DNA from: Porphyromonadaceae bacterium UBA7042
GTDB taxonomy: Bacteria > Bacteroidota > Bacteroidia > Bacteroidales > Muribaculaceae
Direction of reading: 5' to 3'
Assembly: GCA_002494015.1 (NCBI GenBank)
Contig: DLAR01000009.1
Span: forward strand, 1-20,159
DNA length: 20,159 nt
Part shown: piece by piece, positions 7,288 to 14,255 of the stretch
Numbering within the stretch: position 1 is the first letter of the stretch
Layout of the letters: every line of letters begins with the position of its first letter
The notes under the pieces: generated by a model
Database searches by the model: none
Seen by the model: only the letters and a program-made list of their open reading frames with translations
Told to the model about the DNA's origin: nothing
Made by a program: the position numbers and the translations under genes

Positions 7288-7329
7288 GTTCACGATGCGC
7301 TGTCTCTGTCTGGACAGTGCGTCGTGAAC
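7288..7329 (+). other. long hairpin between the transporter gene and nifJ
   Basis: The arms 7288-7304 and 7313-7329 form a 17-bp stem with two G-U pairs around an 8-nt loop. There is no downstream T-run. It occupies most of the 74-nt gap and ends 20 nt before the nifJ ATG. It may be an mRNA processing or stability element that sets nifJ expression relative to the oxalate genes. Confidence 0.7.
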
Positions 7330-7349
7330 TCTCAGAATCACTTGGAGCT

Positions 7350-10300
7350 ATGGCGCAAAAACTTATACTTGACGGATGTACGGCCGCCGCACATGTGGCG
7401 TTTGCACTGAGTGACGTGGCCACGATTTACCCGATAACCCCGATTGCCTCGATGGGGGAAACGGCTCAGAAATGGGCTATGGCCGGTCGTCGCAATCTCA
7501 TGGGGCAGGCTCTTGAGGTCAAGGAGATGGAAAGCGAGCTGGGTGCGGCCGGCGCCGTTCACGGCGCGCTGGCCGCCGGCGCGCTGGCCACGACATTCAC
7601 AGCCTCTCAAGGATTATTGCTGATGATTCCCAACATGTACAAGATTGCCGGCGAGTTGCTCCCCGGGGTTTTCCATGTGGGATGCCGGTCGATAGCGACT
7701 CAGGCACTGTCGATATTCGGAGACCATCAGGATGTGATGGCATGCCGCGCCACCGGTTTTACCATACTCGTTTCGGCCTCGGTGCAAGAGACAATGGATC
7801 TTGCACTCGTCGCCCATCTTGCCGCGATTGACAGTTCGCTCCCGGTTCTCCATTTCTTTGACGGATGGCGCACTTCGGGAGAGATGGATACCATCGAGGT
7901 GATTGACTACGAGTCCATGCGCCCGCTTGTCAACTGGGACAAGGTTGCAGAGTTCCGCCGTCGTGCCATGAATCCCGAGCATCCTGACCTCAGAGGCTCG
8001 GCTCAGAATTCCGATGTCTATTTTCAGAACCGCGAGGCGCAGAACAAATATTATGACGCATTCCCGTCAATTGTCCGGTCGGCGATGAATCGCGTGGCAG
8101 CCGTGACCGGCCGTCAGTATCACCTTGTCGACTATGCCGGGGCTCCCGATGCCGAGGAGGTGATTGTAATCATGGGGTCAGGCGCGGCTGTTGTCGAGGA
8201 AACTGTCGAATACCTCAACGAGACTGCCGGAGCCAAGACCGGTGTCGTCAAGATACGCCTCTATCGGCCTTTCCCGGCTGAAGAATTCGTGAAATCGCTT
8301 CCGTCTACTGTAAAAACTGTCGTCGTTCTTGACCGCACCAAGGAACCCGGGGCGCAGCATGAACCGTTGTGTCAGGATGTGATGTCCGCGCTTTACGGGT
8401 CGGGGCGCGACCTCCGCGTAATCGGCGGGCGTTTCGGTTTGTCAAGTAAGGAGTTTGATCCTTCGATGGTCAAAGCCGTTTTCGACGAGGCACGGAAAGA
8501 GTCGCCGCGGAAAGTGTTCACAGTCGGCATAGACGACGATGTCACGCATCTGTCGCTCGATGTCACCGGGCAAGTGCGCACGACTGCCGCCGACACCACT
8601 TATCAGAGCATATTCTACGGCATCGGGGCCGACGGTACCGTCGGAGGAACCAAGCAGGTGGCAAGCATAATCGGAAACTCGGCCGAGTTTTACGCTCAGG
8701 CTTATTTCAGCTACTCAGCCAAGAAGTCGGGCGGCTACACCGTCTCGCAGCTGCGCATAGGCCGCAAGCCTGTAACTTCGGCCTACGGGATTCAGGACGC
8801 TGACTATGTGGGGTGCCACAAAAACACCTATGTCAACCGTTTCCATCTGCTTGACAATGCCAAGGACGGTGCGATATTCGTGCTAAACTCCCCGTGGAGT
8901 GTTGATGAGATGTCGGTTAAACTCCCGGCTCGTCTGCGCCGTCAGATTGCATCTAAAAAAATCCGTTTTTACAATATTGATGCCGACAAGATTGCCGCGA
9001 CAGTAGGTCTCGGGACCCGCATCAACATGCCGATGGAGACAGTATTCCTATATCTGTCCGGAATAATTCCTTTCGGCACCGGCATGGACGGACTGAAAGA
9101 GCAGATTCGCGAGACATACCGCCACGAGGGCAACTCAGTGGTAGAAAAGAATCTTAAAGCTGTCGACATGGCTGTTGACAGCCTTGTGGAAATCAACTAT
9201 CCCGATTCATGGATTACGGCCGAAGACAGTCAGGCCGATGCCGCCGCGCTTGCAGGTCTTCCCTCGTTTATCCGCGATATACACCGCCCTTGCATGGCGC
9301 GTCTGGGCAACATGATTCCAGTGTCGAAATTTTCGCCTGACGGGGTTATTCCGATGGGAACGACCGCTTATGAAAAGCGGCGTATTGCAACCAATGTGCC
9401 GCGATGGGATGTCGAAAAGTGTGTCGAGTGCGCCGAATGTTCACTCGTGTGCCCCCATGCCGCGATTCGTCCTTTCATTCTGACTCCCGGAGAACGGGCA
9501 TCAGCTCCCGACGGGATTATAACCAAAGAAGCACACGGCGCCCCGGCACTCAAAGGGAATCAGTTCCGCATACAGGTTTTCGTCGAAGACTGCCTCGGCT
9601 GCGGCTCATGTGCGCTTATATGCCCCGGACATGCTTTGACGATGGTGCCGATAGGAGAGGAGCTTTCGGCGCAGATTCCCAATCTCGACTGGTTGCAGAA
9701 ACATGTGACCGTTAAAGACAACCTCGTCCCCGTCGAGACCGTCAGCGGCTCGCAGTTGCAGACGCCTTGCCTCCAGTTTTCGGGCGCGTGTGCCGGCTGC
9801 GGCGAAACACCGTATGTAAAGTTGTTGACACAGCTTTTAGGCAAACGCCTGCTCATCGCCAATGCCACCGGCTGCAGTTCAATCTGGGGTGCAAACTTCC
9901 CGTCCAACGCCTACTGTGCGACTCCCGACGGTCGCGGCCCGGCATGGGGCAACTCGCTTTTTGAAGACAATGGCGAATATGGCTACGGTATGCTTGTCGC
10001 GATGAAACACCGTCGCGCAAGGGTGGCTGACATGGTTTCGGCCCTTATCGCCGACGAGACCGTGCCTTCTTACCTGAAAAATCCCTTGGAGGCATGGCTG
10101 GATGCGAAGGACGATCCTGAACGGTCGGCTGAGACCGGGAAAATGCTTGCCGGAATTCTTGCTCCCTTGCAGAATGCCGATCCTCGCTTCAAGGAGCTTT
10201 ATGAAGCCGCTGACCTGTTTCCCTCTAAGACAGTATGGGCGATAGGGGGCGACGGATGGGCCTACGACATCGGTTTTGCCGGGCTTGACCATGTACTCGC

Positions 10301-10883
10301 GTCGGGAGAGCCTGTGAAAATTCTCGTCATGGATACCGAGTGCTATTCCAATACCGGTGGTCAGACATCAAAAGCGACACCTCGCAGTGCCGTGGCAAAA
10401 TATTCGCCCGACGGCAAGCGTACCGCCAAGAAAGACCTCGGACGCATGATGATGACCTATGGCAACGTTTATGTGGCATCGATTGCGCTTGGAGCCAACT
10501 ATCAGCAGGCAGTCAACGCGCTTGCAGAGGCCGAGCGTTATCCCGGCCCGGCCATCGTGATTGCCTACTGTCCGTGTATCGCACACGGAATCAAGGCCGG
10601 ACTTGGACACTCGATAATTGAGGAACGTCGTGCGGTCGAGTGCGGCTACTGGCCGCTTTATCGGTTTGACCCTCAGAGATACGCCCGGGGAGAAACGGCA
10701 CTGACCGTTGATGCTCCCGCCCCCGACGGCACGTTGCAATCCTATATCGACGGTGAAGACCGATATGCCGATCTAAAGATGACCGACCCCCGTGAGGTCG
10801 GAATACTCCAGCCTGAACTTGAACAAGACTGTACCCAAATCTATTCAGCACTATCTTATCAAAAGAAATACGGCGCTAAATAA
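7350..10883 (+). CDS. nifJ: pyruvate:ferredoxin (flavodoxin) oxidoreductase, single-chain
   Basis: This cytoplasmic iron-sulfur ThDP enzyme interconverts pyruvate plus CoA with acetyl-CoA plus CO2, using ferredoxin or flavodoxin. It has 1177 residues, normal for homodimeric enzymes. The N-terminal YPITP (27-31) is the pyruvate/ThDP-site motif. Two ferredoxin-type 4Fe-4S motifs follow: Cys691, 694, 697, 701 and Cys748, 751, 754, 758. The proximal cluster uses Cys814, Cys817, Cys842 and Cys1076. The ThDP/Mg motif starts at GGDG (966-969). All key residues sit within a few positions of the Desulfocurvibacter africanus enzyme. I chose ATG 7350, preceded by GGAG, over an upstream GTG at 7317 that lies inside the hairpin and adds 11 uncharacteristic residues. 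It follows the YfdV-like gene by 74 nt on the same strand with no obvious promoter, so co-transcription is likely but not certain. Confidence 0.96.
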   Translation: MAQKLILDGCTAAAHVAFALSDVATIYPITPIASMGETAQKWAMAGRRNLMGQALEVKEMESELGAAGAVHGALAAGALATTFTASQGLLLMIPNMYKIAGELLPGVFHVGCRSIATQALSIFGDHQDVMACRATGFTILVSASVQETMDLALVAHLAAIDSSLPVLHFFDGWRTSGEMDTIEVIDYESMRPLVNWDKVAEFRRRAMNPEHPDLRGSAQNSDVYFQNREAQNKYYDAFPSIVRSAMNRVAAVTGRQYHLVDYAGAPDAEEVIVIMGSGAAVVEETVEYLNETAGAKTGVVKIRLYRPFPAEEFVKSLPSTVKTVVVLDRTKEPGAQHEPLCQDVMSALYGSGRDLRVIGGRFGLSSKEFDPSMVKAVFDEARKESPRKVFTVGIDDDVTHLSLDVTGQVRTTAADTTYQSIFYGIGADGTVGGTKQVASIIGNSAEFYAQAYFSYSAKKSGGYTVSQLRIGRKPVTSAYGIQDADYVGCHKNTYVNRFHLLDNAKDGAIFVLNSPWSVDEMSVKLPARLRRQIASKKIRFYNIDADKIAATVGLGTRINMPMETVFLYLSGIIPFGTGMDGLKEQIRETYRHEGNSVVEKNLKAVDMAVDSLVEINYPDSWITAEDSQADAAALAGLPSFIRDIHRPCMARLGNMIPVSKFSPDGVIPMGTTAYEKRRIATNVPRWDVEKCVECAECSLVCPHAAIRPFILTPGERASAPDGIITKEAHGAPALKGNQFRIQVFVEDCLGCGSCALICPGHALTMVPIGEELSAQIPNLDWLQKHVTVKDNLVPVETVSGSQLQTPCLQFSGACAGCGETPYVKLLTQLLGKRLLIANATGCSSIWGANFPSNAYCATPDGRGPAWGNSLFEDNGEYGYGMLVAMKHRRARVADMVSALIADETVPSYLKNPLEAWLDAKDDPERSAETGKMLAGILAPLQNADPRFKELYEAADLFPSKTVWAIGGDGWAYDIGFAGLDHVLASGEPVKILVMDTECYSNTGGQTSKATPRSAVAKYSPDGKRTAKKDLGRMMMTYGNVYVASIALGANYQQAVNALAEAERYPGPAIVIAYCPCIAHGIKAGLGHSIIEERRAVECGYWPLYRFDPQRYARGETALTVDAPAPDGTLQSYIDGEDRYADLKMTDPREVGILQPELEQDCTQIYSALSYQKKYGAK

Positions 10884-10910
10884 CAATAGTTTTGACGTTG
10901 ATTTTTGACC

Positions 10911-10947
10911 GGGGTGGGCAGTGCCGTAACTGTCCACCCCTTTCTGT
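10911..10947 (+). terminator. terminator after nifJ
   Basis: GGGGTGGGCAGT (10911-10922) pairs with ACTGTCCACCCC (10929-10940), a 12-bp stem with one G-U pair and a 6-nt loop. TTTCTGTT follows. The T-run is interrupted, but the GC-rich stem and its place 27 nt after the nifJ stop make it the likely end of the oxalate transcript. Confidence 0.72.
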
Positions 10948-11065
10948 TGAATATTAACATGTTAACGGCCTTAAAATAAGGGCGAATGTCGATAATTGAT
11001 AACGCTTGGCGGAATTTTATTGCTATTTTTAACCCTTGGTAGCTAAAAGTTAATGAAAATGTTGT

Positions 11066-11073
11066 TAACTTTG
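11066..11073 (+). promoter_or_regulatory. -7 element for the DUF6242-like lipoprotein gene
   Basis: TAACTTTG, continuing as TAACTTTGCA, matches the Bacteroidota -7 box. I see no good -33 TTTG at the right distance. The implied start site near 11080 leaves a leader of about 16 nt to the ATG at 11096 and lies just after a possible upstream TTG start at 11078, arguing against that start. Confidence 0.6.
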
Positions 11074-11095
11074 CATCTTGAAAAATAATACGGAT

Positions 11096-12625
11096 ATGAC
11101 AAAAAAACTCCCTATATATCTGTTGTTCGTGGCCGTGATGAGTGCTGTCATGGCCGGGTGTAACTCTAAAGAAAGCGACAGTATAATTGAAAGCGACTAT
11201 CAGAATGCCTCAATCACCTCGCTGAGGTTGAAGGCTAATTCCAAAATTCTCGCCAATCTTGACTCGGTATTTTTCTCTATCGACTTGGACAGTCGCGAGA
11301 TTTTTAATGCCGACTCCCTCCCTATAAACACTAAAATCAACCGGCTGCAACTGACGATAGGCACTCCGACCATCAGCGGTTGTGAAATCACATTCCGTCC
11401 TGCCGGAGCCGACAAAGACACCACGATCAACTATCTGACCAACCCCAACGACTCAATAGACTTCTCGGCCGGGCCCGCCAAGATTAAAGTCGTGTCCTAT
11501 AACGGACAAAATACTCAGGAATACACATTGCGTGTCAATGTCCACGAGTGCGAGCCCGACTCATTGACTTGGGGACGCGTGGCATGGCGCACTCTGCCCA
11601 GCCTTTTTGACCGCATTGACGAGCAAAAGACCGTTGACTTTGACGGCAGGCCCCTGTGCCTTACCACTTATGCCGGTGCAGCATCGGTCGCCGTGCTTGA
11701 TGCCGATGTCGAAAACTGGACAATCGAGGCCGCCGACCTTCCTGCCGATGCCGCTGTTTCGAGTATGCAGGCCGTAGGCACCACGTTATATATGACAACC
11801 CGCTCAGGGCAGCTTTACAAGTCGACTGACAAAGCCAAGACGTGGAGCGCGACAGGTGCGGTAATGAACCATCTCTATGGAGCCTATGGCGACATCCTTT
11901 TGGGCGCTCGTCGCGATGCCGACGGATGGAAGCACGTTACTTGGCCTGCAACAACAGAAAAAGATGTCCCCGACGGATGCCCTGTCGCAGGTACAAGCCA
12001 GCTGTTGAGCTACACCACAGAGTGGAGCACCACTCCGATGTCCATAATGGCCGGTGGTTCCGATGCGTTAGGACGGCTGACAGGGGATGTCTGGGCCTAT
12101 GACAACGGGGTGTGGGCGTTGATTTCCAAAAAGGCGATGTCCCCGGCAAGCGGGATGACGCTTGTTCCCTATTTCGCCTATCGCACCAATACTGCCAACT
12201 GGAAAATTACAAAACGCACGGCCCTCATAGCTATGGGCGGTCGTTCTCAGAACGGTTTTCCTCGCACAAGCCTCTATGTCTCCTATGACCGCGGCCTGAA
12301 TTGGAGCCTGTCTGACACGCTGATGTGTCTCCCCCCGTATATCCCTGCATTCTATGACGCGCAGGCAGTCGTGGTTCCCGAGATGAAATCGGCAATCGGC
12401 TCCCGGTCGCTTGACAATGAGTGGACATCATGCCCCGCTGCAAAGATTCCGGCATGGTATCGCATTGTCGACGCTATGGCTGAAGATTCACGCGTCAGCC
12501 GGCCTGTTACCGAGTGGGAATGTCCCTACATCTACCTTTTTGGCGGAGTAAATTCACTCGGGGCAACAAGCAACACAGTGTGGCGCGGAGTTATTAACCG
12601 TCTGACCTTCCGTCCTCTTTATTGA
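11096..12625 (+). CDS. predicted lipoprotein, DUF6242-like, beta-rich
   Basis: This 509-residue protein has a lipoprotein signal ending VMAGC, with Cys22 as the lipidated residue. Residues about 35-155 resemble a beta-sandwich module (segments such as ITSLRLKANS and EYTLRVNV near its end). The rest has repeated Trp/Gly-rich strands, including SRSGQLYKSTDKAKTW-like and YVSYDRGLNWS segments like Asp-box or kelch-type propeller blades. I recognise it as similar to the Bacteroidales DUF6242 family, with moderate certainty; its function is unknown. The start was moved six codons downstream of a TTG because the promoter lies there and the ATG begins a normal signal peptide. It heads the envelope block, so an outer-membrane-associated role is likely. 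Confidence 0.8.
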   Translation: MTKKLPIYLLFVAVMSAVMAGCNSKESDSIIESDYQNASITSLRLKANSKILANLDSVFFSIDLDSREIFNADSLPINTKINRLQLTIGTPTISGCEITFRPAGADKDTTINYLTNPNDSIDFSAGPAKIKVVSYNGQNTQEYTLRVNVHECEPDSLTWGRVAWRTLPSLFDRIDEQKTVDFDGRPLCLTTYAGAASVAVLDADVENWTIEAADLPADAAVSSMQAVGTTLYMTTRSGQLYKSTDKAKTWSATGAVMNHLYGAYGDILLGARRDADGWKHVTWPATTEKDVPDGCPVAGTSQLLSYTTEWSTTPMSIMAGGSDALGRLTGDVWAYDNGVWALISKKAMSPASGMTLVPYFAYRTNTANWKITKRTALIAMGGRSQNGFPRTSLYVSYDRGLNWSLSDTLMCLPPYIPAFYDAQAVVVPEMKSAIGSRSLDNEWTSCPAAKIPAWYRIVDAMAEDSRVSRPVTEWECPYIYLFGGVNSLGATSNTVWRGVINRLTFRPLY

Positions 12626-12694
12626 AAAGGAGGTTGGTTGACACAATTTTGCCCCCTGCAGTCGCGTTTTCTTTAAATGGTGACATTAGGCATT

Positions 12695-13390
12695 ATGAAA
12701 AAGACGCTACTGACAATTATAATGGTGCTTGCCGCCATAGTGTCTGCCCCCCGCATGGCAGCTCAGGCACAGGCACAGGAGGAAAGTTACAAGTTTGACA
12801 TCGGCGTGGGGCTCGGCATGGCCGGGTATCTCGGCGATATGAACGAGAGTAACTTGTTCAAGCACCCCGGAGTGGCGGTGAACGGCTCTTTCCGTTATCT
12901 CGCCAATACCCGGTGGGCGATTCGCGGAATAATTTCTGCGGCTTCTCTCAGCGGCAACAGTGCCGACTGGGAAAACGTGATGCCCGGAGGGGCCGCGTAT
13001 GACTTCAAAGCATGGGTTTCAGATTTCGGAGTCCGTGCCGAGTTTAATTTTTTCAATTATGGGATAGGAGAGAGTTATAAGCAGATGAAGCGGTTGACTC
13101 CTTATGCCGCTCTCGGTGCAGGTATGTCTATCTCAGGTGTCGACGGCGGCACTTATGTGGCCGTAAACCTTCCTATAGCCGTCGGGTTGAAGTTTAAACT
13201 GCGGCCAAGGCTCAACCTCGGACTTGAATTTACAATGACCAAGGTTCTCGGGGACCGTCTTGACGGGCTGAAAGACCCTTATGGAATTGAAAGTTCCATG
13301 CTGAAAAATACCGATTGGTATGGTTCGTTGGCTATCTCGATAAGCTACGAATTCGGCCAACGGTGTGTGGTGTGCCACCGCATTGATTAA
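12695..13390 (+). CDS. DUF6089-like outer-membrane beta-barrel protein
   Basis: This 231-residue protein has a cleavable signal peptide (hydrophobic to about residue 18, then an Ala/Gln-rich cleavage region near 22-28). An all-beta pattern of alternating strands follows: FDIGVGLGMAGYLGDMN, then RWAIRGIIS, LTPYAALGAGMS, LNLGLEFTMTKVLGDRLDG and a terminal strand. This is the arrangement of the PorT/OmpA-barrel-like DUF6089 family found next to uppS and bamA in Bacteroidales. The function is unknown, with a small outer-membrane barrel most likely. ATG 12695 is chosen because it opens with MKKTLL; an in-frame ATG six codons earlier only adds residues before the signal peptide. The C-terminus carries CVVCH, which I do not take as a haem site. 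Confidence 0.85.
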   Translation: MKKTLLTIIMVLAAIVSAPRMAAQAQAQEESYKFDIGVGLGMAGYLGDMNESNLFKHPGVAVNGSFRYLANTRWAIRGIISAASLSGNSADWENVMPGGAAYDFKAWVSDFGVRAEFNFFNYGIGESYKQMKRLTPYAALGAGMSISGVDGGTYVAVNLPIAVGLKFKLRPRLNLGLEFTMTKVLGDRLDGLKDPYGIESSMLKNTDWYGSLAISISYEFGQRCVVCHRID

Positions 13391-13397
13391 ACCCAGT

Positions 13398-13423
13398 CAC
13401 GACGCTCCCCGAGGAGTATCGTG
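13398..13423 (+). other. intercistronic hairpin before uppS
   Basis: CACGACGCTCC (13398-13408) pairs with GGAGTATCGTG (13413-13423), with one mismatch and one G-U pair, around a tight CCGA loop. There is no T-run. It follows the barrel-protein stop by a few bases and lies about 70 nt before uppS. Confidence 0.5.
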
Positions 13424-13492
13424 CCACATTAAGAAACTAAGAATAATCCAGCATAATGCATTGAGCATTGCGCTTTAAAATAATAGAGCATC

Positions 13493-14233
13493 ATGTCACT
13501 GAAAGAACAGATTGACTATACCCGTCTTCCAAGCCACGTCGCTGTCATCATGGATGGCAACGGACGTTGGGCCACTGCGCGAGGTCTTGACCGCAGCGAG
13601 GGGCATGTAGAGGGGGTTAACACTGTGCGCCGCATCACCGAGACGGCATCGGAGGTGGGGGTCAAGTTTCTGACGCTCTACACGTTCTCGACCGAGAACT
13701 GGAATCGTCCGCAGGCCGAGGTCGATGCTTTGATGCATCTCATCGTCATCGCAATCGAGCGCGAGACTCCCGACTTGATAAAAAACAATGTCAGGTTGAC
13801 GATGATTGGCGACTTCGAGCGGATGCCCCGCGAGGCCTACGACCGCCTTCAGGCTTGTATCAAAGACACGGCGTCGTGTACCGGTCTGGTGCTTAACCTC
13901 GCTTTGAGCTACTCGTCGCGTTGGGAAATCACCCGTGCATGCCGCTTGATTGCCGAGCAGGTTGCCGTCGGCAACATCGACCCTTCAACAATCGACGATT
14001 CCATGATTTCCTCTCATCTCGCCACTGCCGGAATGCCTGACCCCGACCTGCTGATACGCACCGGCGGCGACCTCCGTGTCAGCAACTTCCTCTTGTGGCA
14101 GATTGCTTACAGCGAGATATATGTGACCGATACCTATTGGCCCGATTTCTCCATGGAAGACTTCTTCAGGGCTATAATCCAATATCAGAACCGCGAGCGT
14201 CGATTCGGTTTGACCTCCGCTCAGATAAAGTAA
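13493..14233 (+). CDS. uppS: isoprenyl transferase (undecaprenyl diphosphate synthase)
   Basis: This cytoplasmic cis-prenyltransferase adds isopentenyl units to farnesyl diphosphate to make the C55 lipid carrier for peptidoglycan and surface polysaccharides. It has 246 residues, the usual length. The start motif HVAVIMDGNGRWA contains the catalytic Asp (residue 21). It is followed by EGH, the TLYTFSTENW region V segment and the C-terminal RTGGDLRVSNFLLWQIAYSEIY signature that binds isopentenyl diphosphate. The common variant reads RTSGE or RTGGE, so Asp here is a mild change. It lies 22 nt before bamA, so the two are co-transcribed; pairing lipid-carrier synthesis with outer-membrane assembly is the usual Bacteroidales arrangement. 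Confidence 0.96.
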   Translation: MSLKEQIDYTRLPSHVAVIMDGNGRWATARGLDRSEGHVEGVNTVRRITETASEVGVKFLTLYTFSTENWNRPQAEVDALMHLIVIAIERETPDLIKNNVRLTMIGDFERMPREAYDRLQACIKDTASCTGLVLNLALSYSSRWEITRACRLIAEQVAVGNIDPSTIDDSMISSHLATAGMPDPDLLIRTGGDLRVSNFLLWQIAYSEIYVTDTYWPDFSMEDFFRAIIQYQNRERRFGLTSAQIK

Positions 14234-14255
14234 AAATAGATTCTACGTTTCCATT

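Noticed and set aside
7350..10883. NifJ as an oxalate oxidoreductase acting directly on oxalate
   Set aside because: The known oxalate oxidoreductase is multi-subunit and differs in the substrate-site region. This protein is single-chain with an intact YPITP motif and the full PFOR cluster set, so pyruvate is the expected substrate.
11078..11095. TTG start six codons upstream of the DUF6242-like lipoprotein
   Set aside because: It overlaps the predicted transcription start and adds residues before an ordinary lipoprotein signal; the ATG at 11096 fits better.
12625..12634. AAGGAGG-like ribosome site after the DUF6242-like gene
   Set aside because: No start codon lies within a usable distance; the next gene's ATG is about 60 nt further on.
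13365..13379. CVVCH near the C-terminus of the DUF6089-like protein as a cytochrome c haem site
   Set aside because: It sits at the last few residues after the final barrel strand, with no other cytochrome features or maturation genes nearby. A structural disulfide or chance match is more likely.
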